Shown here in pieces: positions 23,617-32,861 of a DNA stretch of 39,253 nucleotides. This DNA comes from Chloroflexota bacterium. GTDB lineage: Bacteria; Chloroflexota; Anaerolineae; Promineifilales; Promineifilaceae. Each line of letters opens with the position of its first letter. Position 1 is the first letter of the stretch. The notes below the pieces were generated by a model that saw nothing but the letters and a program-made list of their open reading frames with translations, had not been told where the DNA came from and made no database searches. The DNA lies in contig JAJRYT010000019.1 in assembly GCA_024275635.1 (NCBI GenBank), positions 1 to 39,253 on the forward strand, in the 5' to 3' direction. The position numbers and the translations under genes were made by a program.

Positions 23617-24456
23617 ATGGTGAAACGAACATTACTGGCCGTCCTCGCCCACCCCGATGATGAATCTTTTGGTCCTGGCGGCACATTGGCCCGTTATGCG
23701 GCCGAAGGCGTTGATGTACATATTGTCATTGCCACGGATGGTGTGGCCGGCTCTGTTGTGGAATCTTTCCAGGGTGAATTAGAACAATTGACAGCCATCC
23801 GAACGAAGGAACTGGAAGCGGCCGTTGCTATCCTGGGCGGTACATTACACATGTTGTGTTACCGTGATTCGGGCTATATTAATGATCCGGCTAATGAACA
23901 CCCAGATGCATTTATTCAGGCCGATGAACAGGAGGTAACAGGGCGAATTGTCCAACTCATTCGTGAACTACAGCCCCAGGTCATCATGACACATGATGAA
24001 ACAGGTGGCTATTTTCACCCCGATCATATCATGTGCTGGAAAGTGACGACAGCCGCCTTTCATGCGGCGGGTGATGGCAGTCAATTCTCTGATATTGGCC
24101 AGGAACCCTACCAACCGGAGAAGCTTTACTACACGGCTTTTTCCAATCGTTGGGTTAGATTTGCTATTTTTATGATCCGGCTACGGGGCAAGGATCCCAC
24201 ACAATGGGGACGCAACCAAGATATTGACTTAACGCGCGTTGGCGTAGATTCGGACAAAATTACCACTGCGATTGATTACCGGAAATATTGGGATGTGAAG
24301 TTATTGGCCGGCGCACAGCATACCAGCCAGGGAGGAGGAACCAGTTTCAATCGCTTGCTGCCCAAATGGCTGCAAAAACAAATCTTCGGCAGAGAGACAT
24401 TTATGCGCGCTTATCCCCCGGCTCTAAATGGTCAACGCGAGAAGGATCTGTTTTGA
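23617..24456 (+). CDS. PIG-L/LmbE family N-deacetylase
   Basis: This family contains zinc-dependent enzymes that remove an acetyl group from N-acetylglucosamine-type substrates (e.g. in mycothiol, bacillithiol or GPI pathways). The 279-residue protein starts LAVLAHPDDESFGPGG, with the metal/catalytic AHPDDE at residues 11-16. A later HPDH at 134-137 supplies the third zinc ligand. VHIVIATDGVAGSV and VIMTHDETGGYFHPDHI are typical. The C-terminal part (DLTRVGVDSDKITTAIDYRK, LLAGAQHTSQ) matches the usual ending. Which sugar is used cannot be told here. It follows the hydrolase by 30 bp and converges on the next gene. Confidence 0.92.
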   Translation: MVKRTLLAVLAHPDDESFGPGGTLARYAAEGVDVHIVIATDGVAGSVVESFQGELEQLTAIRTKELEAAVAILGGTLHMLCYRDSGYINDPANEHPDAFIQADEQEVTGRIVQLIRELQPQVIMTHDETGGYFHPDHIMCWKVTTAAFHAAGDGSQFSDIGQEPYQPEKLYYTAFSNRWVRFAIFMIRLRGKDPTQWGRNQDIDLTRVGVDSDKITTAIDYRKYWDVKLLAGAQHTSQGGGTSFNRLLPKWLQKQIFGRETFMRAYPPALNGQREKDLF

Positions 24457-24512
24457 AGTGGAAGGCGGCGGGTGTTGGCGAGTACGCCGGCAGCCTTACA
24501 CTTTACAAATTA

Positions 24513-25790
24513 TCACCTGTCATTGTGGATTAAAATGGCTTGAACAGGGGGGGCGGTCAAGAATTTCTGGCGCAATTCTTCGTCGGTAATGGGTTCGGCG
24601 ATTTGTTGAATAACTTCGGCCGCTATGCGGCGATGAACATCTGCCAGGTTGGGGACGCTGGCTATTTTTGCCAGAGAGGCATGGGTTTTCCACAGCAGGG
24701 TGCGATTATTCGCTTCGTGAGCCAGGAATAGGGCTTGCTGCCACATTTGTTCGGCGGCGGCGCTGTCTCCTTTTTTATTATGGTAGTGGCCCAACGCATG
24801 GTAGGAAAGTGCAAGCAGGTTACGGGAGTCGTTTTGTTCGGCCATCTCCTTGAGTTGGCGGGCATATTGGCGGCCCGCTTCCAGGTTGGCGTGCTCTATC
24901 TCGGTTAAAGCCAGGGTGTAATAGGTGTGAGCCAGATTGTCCGGGTGTTTTGTTTCCTGGCTGATGGTTAGAGCCCGTTTCAGGTAATCTAATCCTTCAT
25001 CTATCTGTCCTAATTGGCTAAGTTCCAGCCCCAGGTTACGGCAAATATCGGCTTCGATCAGGCGCAATTGGGTTTTTTGGGCCAAAGCCAGTCCTTCTTG
25101 ATGGTAGGCCAGGGCTTGCTCGAAGTCGAACAGGTCTTGGTGACATTCACCCAGGTTGTTTAGGGCGGATACGGCCGTATCTTGCTGCCCAATCTTGCGC
25201 GAGAGGTTCAGGGTATCCGTGAAAGTTGTAATGGCCTGATCCATCTGCCCGCTGTAGGCATAAGCCACTCCAATCCGGTTTAATGTACGAATTTGGCGGG
25301 CGGCGTCGCCGGATTCTTCAAATAGGGCTGTGGCTTCTTTGAGGAAATCAACCGCTTCTTCGTGACGCCCCCGCACCAATTTGATGAGGCCGATACCTGC
25401 CAATGTCCGGGCGTGGCCCGTTGTATCTTTTCGTCTTTTGGCTAAGGAAAGAGCTTCGTGGTAAGCGGCCAACGATTGCTTATAGCGGCCAATCCCGCGT
25501 GATTGGTCGCCGATCTTGATAAGCGCATCTATTCTTCGGGGTTCGTCGTTGGCTTCCCGATGATATTGTACGTAGGCCGATAAGGCGGCCTCTTGCTCTC
25601 CCAACAACCCTAATAAACGGCCCCGTTCCCGCAGGGCGGTTAAGCGTTTCTCTCTGGCGGAGGAAACGGCCGTTTGCGGATCAATAAGAGCCAATAAATC
25701 CGTATAATGTTCCAGGGCTTGCCAATAAAGGTGTTTGCTGGCGGCTTCTGTTGCCTGACGAAACAAGTTTATTAATGTATCGGGGTTCAT
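24513..25790 (-). CDS. Tetratricopeptide repeat protein
   Basis: The 425-residue protein is almost entirely TPR helices: about eight repeats between residues 70 and 380. Units include DALIKIGDQSRGIGRYKQSL, RTLNRIGVAYAYSGQMDQAI, SALNNLGECHQDLFDFEQAL, ADICRNLGLELSQLGQIDEG and ALSYHALGHYHNKKGDSAAA. There is no signal peptide, membrane helix or enzymatic domain, so it is a cytoplasmic scaffold or adaptor of unknown partner. Similar TPR arrays occur in bacterial transcriptional activators, but no DNA-binding part is seen here. ATG 25790 follows AAAGAGA on the minus strand. Confidence 0.88.
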   Translation of the reverse strand: MNPDTLINLFRQATEAASKHLYWQALEHYTDLLALIDPQTAVSSAREKRLTALRERGRLLGLLGEQEAALSAYVQYHREANDEPRRIDALIKIGDQSRGIGRYKQSLAAYHEALSLAKRRKDTTGHARTLAGIGLIKLVRGRHEEAVDFLKEATALFEESGDAARQIRTLNRIGVAYAYSGQMDQAITTFTDTLNLSRKIGQQDTAVSALNNLGECHQDLFDFEQALAYHQEGLALAQKTQLRLIEADICRNLGLELSQLGQIDEGLDYLKRALTISQETKHPDNLAHTYYTLALTEIEHANLEAGRQYARQLKEMAEQNDSRNLLALSYHALGHYHNKKGDSAAAEQMWQQALFLAHEANNRTLLWKTHASLAKIASVPNLADVHRRIAAEVIQQIAEPITDEELRQKFLTAPPVQAILIHNDR

Positions 25791-25922
25791 GGTCTCTTTA
25801 AGTTCGATATTTGCAGTATGCTTTCACTCTTTTATAGTATGTAGTTTACCTTGAAGACACGTTAATATGTCGTGAAATAGGCAAATTGTATCATAATATG
25901 GGAAACCGTAAGGGGGAAGTGA

Positions 25923-25953
25923 CTAAAGTGGAAAGTGGCTAAAGTGGAAAGTG
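25923..25953. repeat. Short tandem repeat in the 391-bp gap 25791-26181
   Basis: CTAAAGTGGAAAGTG occurs twice with a 16-bp period (25923-25937 and 25939-25953). The rest of the gap holds a small hairpin (CATCGC 26064-26069 / GCGATG 26076-26081) and a TATAAT box, but no gene that I can support. Confidence 0.75.
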
Positions 25954-26065
25954 TTGTCCATTATTATTGGCGCGGTTGGCTCCAATGTTTGAGGGTAATT
26001 CCATTATGTGCGGCCGGGTAATGTGACATTCCTGGCGTGACAGGATGGAATTGCTTGATGTGGCA

Positions 26066-26095
26066 TCGCTTTTCGGCGATGATTTCCGATATAAT
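26066..26095 (+). promoter_or_regulatory. Candidate -10 box upstream of the hydrolase gene
   Basis: A perfect TATAAT lies at 26090-26095, 87 bp before the start of the hydrolase gene at 26182. The matching -35 (TCGCTT, 26066-26071) is poor and overlaps a hairpin. Confidence 0.4.
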
Positions 26096-26181
26096 GGGGG
26101 GAGACTACGCGAGAGGTAGGGCCGTCAGGGTAACTGGCATCTCTTTACTTTTCCTGCCTTGAGCGGTTAAAGGAGTGAATA

Positions 26182-27144
26182 ATGGCTTTGTTTCGCCGTG
26201 TTTTGCGTTGGTTTTTTTTGTTGATGGGTGTCTTGGCGGGGCTGGTAACGGCCGTTGCCGCATTTTGGGCGCGACGTCTCATTCGTCCATCCCGGCAGCG
26301 TTTGTGGGCCACACCTGGCGATTTGGGGTTGGCTTACGAGGATGCCCACTTTCCGGCCAAAGATGGCGTCCGGTTATCGGGTTGGTTTATCCCGGCGGGA
26401 GCAGAATCACTGCAAGCAGGAGCAACAATTGTCCTGGTACATGGCTGGCCCTGGAACCGTTTAGGGTATATGGCCGAAGATATGGTCTCCGGACTGGACG
26501 GGAGTTTACCGGTTGATTTATTGCGTCTGGCCTATACGCTGCGCCAGGCAGGTTACCATATATTCATGTTTGATTTGCGGAATCATGGCTGCAGCGGAAC
26601 CGCTGCGCCAGTGACGTTTGGCTGGCAGGAAGCGAATGATTTGTTGGGCGCATTGGCCTATCTAAACGGCCGTTCTGAAGTTGACAACCGGCGCATTGGC
26701 GTTGTTGGCTTCGACATGGGCGCCAACACTATTCTTTACGCACTGCCCCAAACCGAACAAATTAAAGCGGCCGTTGCTGTGCAGCCCACCAGCATAGATG
26801 GTTATGCTCGTCGTTATGGCGCGGACATCCTCGGCCCGTTGGCTAAACTGGTCGTGCCCTTCACTGAATTGATTTACCGGAATGCCGGAGGAATGCGCTT
26901 TGCAGCCATGCAGCCGGCATTCGCGGCCTCCGGAGCCGGTCAGACGCCTGTCCTTTACGTTCAGGGACAAGGAGACCGCTGGGGGAATCTGAACGATGTA
27001 ACCGCTATCGCCAACCAGACGCCTCAAGCCCAGGGGCCGTTGTTTGTAGACAGCGTCCACCGTTTTGACGGTTACCAATACGTTATCAATCATCCTGAAC
27101 TGGTTATGGATTTCTTTGATGAACAGTTGTCAGCCGCCGATTAA
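26182..27144 (+). CDS. Membrane-anchored alpha/beta hydrolase with Asp in the nucleophile elbow
   Basis: The 320-residue protein begins with a membrane helix (FFLLMGVLAGLVTAVAAFWA, about residues 11-30) that probably anchors it. The hydrolase domain has TIVLVHGWPWNRLGY, IFMFDLRNHGCSG, the elbow IGVVGFDMGANTIL with D178 where Ser is normal, TPVLYVQGQGDRWGN and VDSVHRFDGYQYV with the candidate His. It resembles the dienelactone-hydrolase/esterase-like group with GFSMGA elbows, so the Ser-to-Asp change may mean a different chemistry or loss of hydrolysis. AGGAG precedes ATG 26182. The gene is divergent from the TPR gene. Confidence 0.87.
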   Translation: MALFRRVLRWFFLLMGVLAGLVTAVAAFWARRLIRPSRQRLWATPGDLGLAYEDAHFPAKDGVRLSGWFIPAGAESLQAGATIVLVHGWPWNRLGYMAEDMVSGLDGSLPVDLLRLAYTLRQAGYHIFMFDLRNHGCSGTAAPVTFGWQEANDLLGALAYLNGRSEVDNRRIGVVGFDMGANTILYALPQTEQIKAAVAVQPTSIDGYARRYGADILGPLAKLVVPFTELIYRNAGGMRFAAMQPAFAASGAGQTPVLYVQGQGDRWGNLNDVTAIANQTPQAQGPLFVDSVHRFDGYQYVINHPELVMDFFDEQLSAAD

Positions 27145-27172
27145 TTACCCCCGAGCATAGCAACGCTTTGTG

Positions 27173-27241
27173 GGAACGGCGTAGAGCGAGACGGCGCAGA
27201 GACGCGGCCATAGCTTTGCTCAAGGTATACTGCGCCGTTCC
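27173..27241. other. Alternative inverted repeats in the 366-bp gap 27145-27510
   Basis: Two left arms compete for one right arm: GGAACGGCG (27173-27181) pairs with CGCCGTTCC (27233-27241), and ACGGCGCAG (27191-27199) pairs with CTGCGCCGT (27230-27238). No T-run follows. The remainder of the gap shows no gene or clear promoter. Confidence 0.45.
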
Positions 27242-27510
27242 GCTCCCGCCAATCACAACACCTGTTCCCCATGATTTTTTGCTACCCCCTTGCCCCCTGC
27301 GTTGCGTGTTGAATCCAAACCGAAAATCGGGGATCCTTATCGTTCGTGTTCTGAAAAGTTGCCGGTTCGTGTCATTATCAGGTCATTTGAATGACTTCCC
27401 GGCAGCATGTTGTTAGAAATGTATCGATAAAACCAACCCAATTGAGGATTGGCTGGAGCCAGAATAGACCATTGCTAACTTTTCCCCTTTACTCTGGCTG
27501 ATAATGGTGG

Positions 27511-29349
27511 ATGATGACTGAATCAAATTCCTCCCCACAATATGATTTGAAGCAAACGGCTACGCCCAATAAATATCTGGGTCTATGGCGGATGCTGACC
27601 GGCTACCGCCTGATTTATGTAGGTGCGACGTTGAGCATTGGTTTAGCGGCCATTGCCCGAACTGCCTTTTTCTACTTGATACGCACCTTCACCGATGATG
27701 TCCTGGCCGTCGCGGGAACGCCGGGCAGCGAGACGATCCGGCAGCAGCTGCCCTGGGTGGCGCTGGGGTTCGTCGGGCTGGCGCTGTTGGAAGGGACGTT
27801 TACCTTTATGAGCGGCCGGTGGGCAGCGGCCAGCGCCGAGGGCGTGACTCTGCGGCTGCGCGATTATTTGTACGATCACATTCAGCGCCTCTCCTTCGCC
27901 TACCACGACAAAACGCCGACGGGCGAACTTATCCAGCGCGTTACCTCGGATGTAGATGCGCTGCGCCGCTTTTTTTCTGAGCAGGCGATTGGCGCAGGGC
28001 GGATTATTTTCCTGTTTCTGGTCAATTTTGTGGCCTTGTTAACGCTGAATGTGCGGCTGGCTGTTCTGTCGGTCATCATTATGCCGCTTATTTTTGCCAC
28101 CTCTGTTGTCTTTTTTAAGAAAGTATCGGAGCGGTATGAGGCGTTCCAGGAGCAGGAAGGCAAATTGTCCACGACTCTGCAGGAAAATTTGAGCGGGATT
28201 CGGGTGGTGAAGGCATTTGCCCGGCAGCCCTACGAGAAGGAAAAGTTTGAGGCTGACAATTGGGAGCGCTACCGGCGCGGCCGACGCTTACTGATGATGC
28301 ACGCTTTTTACTGGCCTTCGACCGATATTTTGACCGGGGCGCAGATGATTTTTGGCTATTTCATTGGCGCGGCGATGGCGATTGAAGGGACGATTACGCC
28401 AGGCACGTTTCTGGCGTACATGGGGATGCTGGGGATGATTATCTGGCCGATGCGGAACCTGGGCCGCCTGATTGTGCAGATGTCTATGGGGCTGGTTTCG
28501 CTGGGCCGGGTGCTGGCGATTATTCGGGAAGATCGGGAGCGGCTGGATTCGGGGACGGTGAAACCGGACGGCCCCCTGTGCGGCGAGATTGTTTTTGAGG
28601 GGGTCGGCTTCGCTTATGATGCGGAAACGGCCGTTCTCCACAACATCTCCTTCTCCTGCCAGGCGGGACAGGTCATTGCCCTCGTCGGCGGCACCGGCTC
28701 TGGTAAAACCTCGCTGGTCAACCTGCTGCCCCGCTTCTACAAATACGACAGCGGCAGTATCAAGCTGGACGGCATCGAATTATACCACTATCCGCGCGGC
28801 TACCTGCGCCAGCAAATCGGCATCGTCCAGCAGGAGCCATTCCTCTTCTCACGCACCATTCGGGACAACATCACCTACGGCGTGGATCGTAAGGTTTCGG
28901 ACGAAGAGGTAGAAGAAGCAGCGCGGGCGGCGGCCATCCATGAGGTAATTTTGGGCTTCCCCGATGGCTATGATACGAAGGTGGGCGAGCGCGGCGTGAC
29001 TCTCTCCGGCGGCCAAAAGCAGCGCCTGACGATTGCCCGCACGCTGCTGAAAGACCCGCGCATCCTGATTTTGGACGACGCCACCTCCTCCATAGACACG
29101 GAAACGGAAGCGGCCATCCGCGAAGCGCTGGAAAAGCTGATGCCGGGGCGCACCAGTTTTGTCATCGCCCACCGCATCCAAACGGTGATGGAAGCAGATT
29201 TGATTTTGGCGCTGGAAAACGGCTGTATCGTCCAGTGCGGCAATCACGACGAACTCATTGACCAGTCGGGAACCTACAAACGCATCTTTGAACTGCAATC
29301 ACGCATCGAGGGTGAGTTGGAAGAAGAGTTGGCAAGTGTAATAGTGTAA
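27511..29349 (+). CDS. ABC exporter half-transporter, subunit with degenerate Walker B
   Basis: The 612-residue protein has an N-terminal six-helix exporter domain (about residues 30-330) and a C-terminal ATPase domain. Walker A is GGTGSGKT (393-400), signature LSGGQKQR (498-505), and Walker B ends ILDDATSS with D523 in place of the catalytic Glu. This is the pattern of the non-catalytic partner in heterodimeric exporters (TM287/288, LmrCD, BmrCD types): canonical signature but Asp in its own Walker B. It pairs with the next gene 74 bp downstream. The substrate is unknown; such pairs often export drugs or lipids. ATG 27514 is an equally good start. Confidence 0.95.
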   Translation: MMTESNSSPQYDLKQTATPNKYLGLWRMLTGYRLIYVGATLSIGLAAIARTAFFYLIRTFTDDVLAVAGTPGSETIRQQLPWVALGFVGLALLEGTFTFMSGRWAAASAEGVTLRLRDYLYDHIQRLSFAYHDKTPTGELIQRVTSDVDALRRFFSEQAIGAGRIIFLFLVNFVALLTLNVRLAVLSVIIMPLIFATSVVFFKKVSERYEAFQEQEGKLSTTLQENLSGIRVVKAFARQPYEKEKFEADNWERYRRGRRLLMMHAFYWPSTDILTGAQMIFGYFIGAAMAIEGTITPGTFLAYMGMLGMIIWPMRNLGRLIVQMSMGLVSLGRVLAIIREDRERLDSGTVKPDGPLCGEIVFEGVGFAYDAETAVLHNISFSCQAGQVIALVGGTGSGKTSLVNLLPRFYKYDSGSIKLDGIELYHYPRGYLRQQIGIVQQEPFLFSRTIRDNITYGVDRKVSDEEVEEAARAAAIHEVILGFPDGYDTKVGERGVTLSGGQKQRLTIARTLLKDPRILILDDATSSIDTETEAAIREALEKLMPGRTSFVIAHRIQTVMEADLILALENGCIVQCGNHDELIDQSGTYKRIFELQSRIEGELEEELASVIV

Positions 29350-29353
29350 TTTT

Positions 29354-29410
29354 GTAATTGGTAATTACGTAATTACTCAATTACTCAATTACCCAATTAC
29401 TCAATTACCC
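29354..29410. repeat. AATTACYC tandem repeat (locus 1)
   Basis: Five 8-bp units AATTACTC/AATTACCC run 29371-29410. They are preceded by the reverse-oriented form GTAATTGGTAATTAC (29354-29368), so the region can also fold back. A related array lies at 33044-33089. Confidence 0.85.
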
Positions 29411-29423
29411 TCCTCAGGTAATT

Positions 29424-31247
29424 ATGTCCGACATTCATTTTGAAGAAGAAGAATTTGAAACCGCGTTCAACGGCAAAACCGTCTTGCGCATTCTGGCACA
29501 GGCCAAACCCCATTGGCCAATGCTGGCGGGATTCCTGTTTTTCATCACGGCCGTCTCCGTCGTTGATTCTTACCTGACCTTTTTGGGTAAACGGCTTGTG
29601 GATGAAGCGATTCTGGCGCAAAATCGGGCGGCGCTGACCGAGATTTTGAAGCTGTACGGCGTGATGTTTGTCCTGTTGGCGTCGGGCGTGTTCGGCTTCA
29701 TCTACCTCACCGGCATCCTGGGCGAGCGCATCCGTTATGACATGCGAAAGGCGATGTTCGCCCATTTGCAGCAGTTGTCGTTTTCCTACTTCGACCGCAC
29801 GCCCATCGGCTGGATTATGTCGCGGGTAACGTCGGACACGGAGCGCGTTGCCGAATTGGTGACGTGGGGTTTGCTGGATGTGACCTGGGGGGTGACAAGT
29901 ATTGTAACGGCCGTCATCTTCATGTTCTTCATCAACTGGAAAATGGCCGGGATCGTCTTCATCGCCATCCCCATTTTGGTCGTCGTCGGCGCCACATTCA
30001 AAAAATACATCTTGACCGAGTTCCGCAAAGTCCGCAAAATTAACTCCAAAATCACCGGGGCGTACAACGAGAACATCACCGGCGTGCGTGTGACCAAGTC
30101 GCTGGCCCGCGAGAAACGCGACCTGATCGAGTTCCAGGATTTATCCAGCGATATGTACCAGGCGTCCTACCGGGCGGCGTGGCTGTCGGCGTTGTTTTTG
30201 CCGGTGGTGCAGTTGATCAGCGCCTTTGCCGTCGCTGCCATCATCTGGTACGGCGGCCTGCAAGTAGATTTAGGCTTCATGACCCTGGGCGACATCCAGG
30301 CGTTTGTCGGTTACATCACTTTCATGCTCTGGCCGGTGCAGGAGATGGCCCGCGTCTACGCCCAGATGCAGCAGTCGGTGGCCTCGGCCGAACGCGCTTT
30401 TTCGCTGCTGGATTCGACGCCGGAGATTCAGGAGAAGCCGGACGCCGTTGATCCGGGCACGATTCGCGGCGACATCGTTTTCGAGCATGTTTCTTTCCAA
30501 TATGAAGAAGAGAAGCGTGTCTTGAGCGATTTCAATTTGCGCGTCAAACAGGGGGAGACGGTGGCGTTGGTGGGGCCGACGGGGGGCGGCAAGTCCACAA
30601 TTGTGAATTTGTTATGCAGGTTTTATGAGCCGACGAACGGCCGTATCCTCATCAACAACCAGGATTATACCGATCTGACCCTGCACGCGATTCATTCCAA
30701 ATTAGGGATGGTACTGCAAACGCCGCACCTGTTCTCTGGCACAGTGCGCGAGAATATCCGCTACGGTCGATTAGACGCCAGCGAGGCCGAAATCGAAGAA
30801 GCGGCTAAACTGGCCGGGGCGCACGAGTTCATCACCACGTTGGAAAAAGGATATGACGAGAATGTGGGCGAAGGGGGCAGCTTGCTCTCGGTGGGGCAAA
30901 AGCAGCTCATCAGCCTGGCGCGGGCGATTCTGGCCCGTCCGGAACTGTTCATCATGGACGAGGCCACCAGTTCGGTAGACACGCTGACCGAGGCGTTGAT
31001 TCAAAAGGGGATGGAGCGGGTGATGGACGGCCGTACCAGTTTCATCATCGCCCACCGCCTCTCCACTATTAAACGCGCCGACCGCATCCTGGTCATCGAA
31101 AACGGAACCATCGCCGAAAACGGAACCCACGCCGAACTCATCCGCGCCAAAGGTCACTACTACCGCCTCTACACGCAGCAGTTCCGCAAGGAACGGGAGG
31201 CGCAGGTCATGGATTTACCGGGAGATGGGGTGATGGTGGGGGTGTAA
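29424..31247 (+). CDS. ABC exporter half-transporter, catalytic-Walker-B subunit
   Basis: The 607-residue protein has the same exporter layout: six membrane helices (about residues 30-330) followed by an ATPase domain. Walker A is GPTGGGKST (384-392), the signature is LSVGQKQ (488-494) with Val in place of Gly, and Walker B is FIMDEATSS with catalytic E513. Its deviant signature faces the Asp-type Walker B of the upstream protein, and its intact Glu faces the upstream LSGGQ. The two together form one degenerate and one consensus ATP site, strong evidence for a heterodimer. It starts right after the AATTACYC repeat. Confidence 0.95.
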   Translation: MSDIHFEEEEFETAFNGKTVLRILAQAKPHWPMLAGFLFFITAVSVVDSYLTFLGKRLVDEAILAQNRAALTEILKLYGVMFVLLASGVFGFIYLTGILGERIRYDMRKAMFAHLQQLSFSYFDRTPIGWIMSRVTSDTERVAELVTWGLLDVTWGVTSIVTAVIFMFFINWKMAGIVFIAIPILVVVGATFKKYILTEFRKVRKINSKITGAYNENITGVRVTKSLAREKRDLIEFQDLSSDMYQASYRAAWLSALFLPVVQLISAFAVAAIIWYGGLQVDLGFMTLGDIQAFVGYITFMLWPVQEMARVYAQMQQSVASAERAFSLLDSTPEIQEKPDAVDPGTIRGDIVFEHVSFQYEEEKRVLSDFNLRVKQGETVALVGPTGGGKSTIVNLLCRFYEPTNGRILINNQDYTDLTLHAIHSKLGMVLQTPHLFSGTVRENIRYGRLDASEAEIEEAAKLAGAHEFITTLEKGYDENVGEGGSLLSVGQKQLISLARAILARPELFIMDEATSSVDTLTEALIQKGMERVMDGRTSFIIAHRLSTIKRADRILVIENGTIAENGTHAELIRAKGHYYRLYTQQFRKEREAQVMDLPGDGVMVGV

Positions 31248-31388
31248 ATGGTACTCGATGAACTCAATGCGCGCTTTTAACTAACTTGATATTCGCCCGC
31301 AGCCATTCATTGATTAGCTGCTGCGTATCAATATCCTTTTCCCCGGTCATTGTGGCTGCGATGGGATTACTCTACACTTCTGCTCCTG

Positions 31389-32306
31389 ATGTCACAATTG
31401 AACACACTCTTCACCGTCATCTTCAACACAGTCGCCCCCATCTTTTTGATTATTGGCGTCACTATCCTCCTGGGGCGCTACCGAACGCTCGATGTGCGTA
31501 CCTTGTCGCGCATTGCTATTTATCTGTTCAGCCCGGCGCTCATTCTGACCAACATCTCTCAATCGGGCTTGGGGACGGATGAACTCAGTCACATTTTGCT
31601 GGCGGCGATTGCCGTTTGCATCGTGATGGCGGTTTTGGGCAGCCTCATTGCCCGCTGGCTGGGGTATGATCGCGCGTTGGCCAGTTCGTTTGCGCTGGCC
31701 GCCTTCATCATGAATTCGGTGAATTTTGGCCTACCCTATATTGAGTTTGCCTTTGGGGCGGAGGGGCTGGAAACGGCCGTTCCTTTCACCGTCGGTCAGG
31801 CATTGGTGGCCTACACAGTAGGGACGTATGTGGCCTCAAGGGGGAAAAGTGGGGTGGGCACGGCCGTGCGTAACGTCGTCGCCATCCCCATGCCCTACGC
31901 CTTCGCCCTGGCCTTGTGGCTCAACGCCACCGGCAACAGCCTGCCCGGCCCCATCATGCAGGCCAGCCGCGTGTTGGCTCAGGGCATCATCCCGGCCACG
32001 CTGGTGATTTTAGGCTTGCAGTTGAGTAAGGCGCAGTTAAACGGCCGTTGGCGGCCCATCTTGATGGCCACCTTCACTCGATTTATCATCGGCGCTGGCG
32101 CAGCGTTTGGCATCGCTTTGTTGTTTGGCTTGCAGGGGATGACGCGGCAGGTATTCATCATGGAGGCCAGTATGCCCGCTGGTATTTTGAGCGGGGTGCT
32201 GTCTACTGAATTTGGCGGCGATCCTGAATTCGCGGCGGCCGTAATTCTAGTAACGACGGTGGTTAGCGCGTTGTTTCTAAGCGGGCTGCTGCTGATATTA
32301 ACATAA
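31389..32306 (+). CDS. AEC-family permease (auxin efflux carrier-like)
   Basis: The 305-residue membrane protein belongs to the AEC transporters, which in bacteria move small organic acids such as malate or malonate. About ten hydrophobic helices are visible, starting LFTVIFNTVAPIFLIIGVTI. The conserved ARTLSRIAIYLFSPALILTN-like segment appears as VRTLSRIAIYLFSPALILTN, and the C-terminal half has MEASMPAGILSGVLSTEFGG, typical of the family's second motif. Start ATG 31389 is chosen because the family begins there; an upstream in-frame start at 31350 would add 13 unlikely residues. The gene ends 2 bp from the convergent DUF421 gene. Confidence 0.9.
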   Translation: MSQLNTLFTVIFNTVAPIFLIIGVTILLGRYRTLDVRTLSRIAIYLFSPALILTNISQSGLGTDELSHILLAAIAVCIVMAVLGSLIARWLGYDRALASSFALAAFIMNSVNFGLPYIEFAFGAEGLETAVPFTVGQALVAYTVGTYVASRGKSGVGTAVRNVVAIPMPYAFALALWLNATGNSLPGPIMQASRVLAQGIIPATLVILGLQLSKAQLNGRWRPILMATFTRFIIGAGAAFGIALLFGLQGMTRQVFIMEASMPAGILSGVLSTEFGGDPEFAAAVILVTTVVSALFLSGLLLILT

Positions 32307-32308
32307 AT

Positions 32309-32800
32309 CTACTTTTGGCGCGAGATGACGGTAATGCTGCCATCCCCTTCCATGTGTGCTTCAGCGACGTCTGCCAGGTCGGGTGTTCCGGCGCGGCGGA
32401 GATGGGTCATCAATTCATCTTCGGTAATGAGTTCCTGGCGCATATTCTTGTAGAGGAAACGGCCGTTTTTCACCAACAACAAGGGCGGCGGATGGTAAAA
32501 TCGTTGGATGACGGGAACATGCTGCCCCAGCCAATCTAGCGCGTAATTCCAAAAAGCAATCGTGGCGATGAGGATCAACCCGTCAGTGATGGAGTGATGC
32601 TCGCGGGCGATGGCATTTTGCGCGGCCGCGGCCACCAACGCAATCATCAACACATCACCCAGCCCAATCGTGCCGCCAATGCGCCGGAACGTAAGCCGCA
32701 GCAAAATAAATAGAACCAGATAAACAATCGAGCCGCGCAGGACGATTTCCAGGAAAGGAACGCTAGGTGCGAATATGCCGTGCCAGTCAAGGTTGAACAT
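32309..32800 (-). CDS. DUF421 (YetF-like) membrane protein
   Basis: The 163-residue protein has three hydrophobic helices in its first half (about residues 15-90), including VLRGSIVYLVLFILLRLTFR, RRIGGTIGLGDVLMIALVAA and GLILIATIAFWNYALDWLGQ. The soluble C-terminal half carries PPLLLVKNGRFLYKNMRQEL, ITEDELMTHLRRAGTPDLAD and VAEAHMEGDGSITVI. This order is the DUF421/YetF family, whose function is not settled. Start ATG 32800 is preferred over an upstream TTG at 32809. It is convergent with the AEC gene, and its upstream side faces the non-coding island 32801-33425. Confidence 0.9.
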   Translation of the reverse strand: MFNLDWHGIFAPSVPFLEIVLRGSIVYLVLFILLRLTFRRIGGTIGLGDVLMIALVAAAAQNAIAREHHSITDGLILIATIAFWNYALDWLGQHVPVIQRFYHPPPLLLVKNGRFLYKNMRQELITEDELMTHLRRAGTPDLADVAEAHMEGDGSITVISRQK

Positions 32801-32861
32801 GGGTTGCAATTATACTGCGATAGAAGAATCCCGGAAACTTCTTGTAAATTTACTCAATATC

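Noticed and set aside
27168-27416. An 82-codon frame after the hydrolase gene
   Set aside because: Composition is arginine/proline-rich with no domain, and its start has no ribosome site.
29371-29410. AATTACYC array as a CRISPR
   Set aside because: Units are 8 bp and adjoining, with no spacers; no cas genes in the window.
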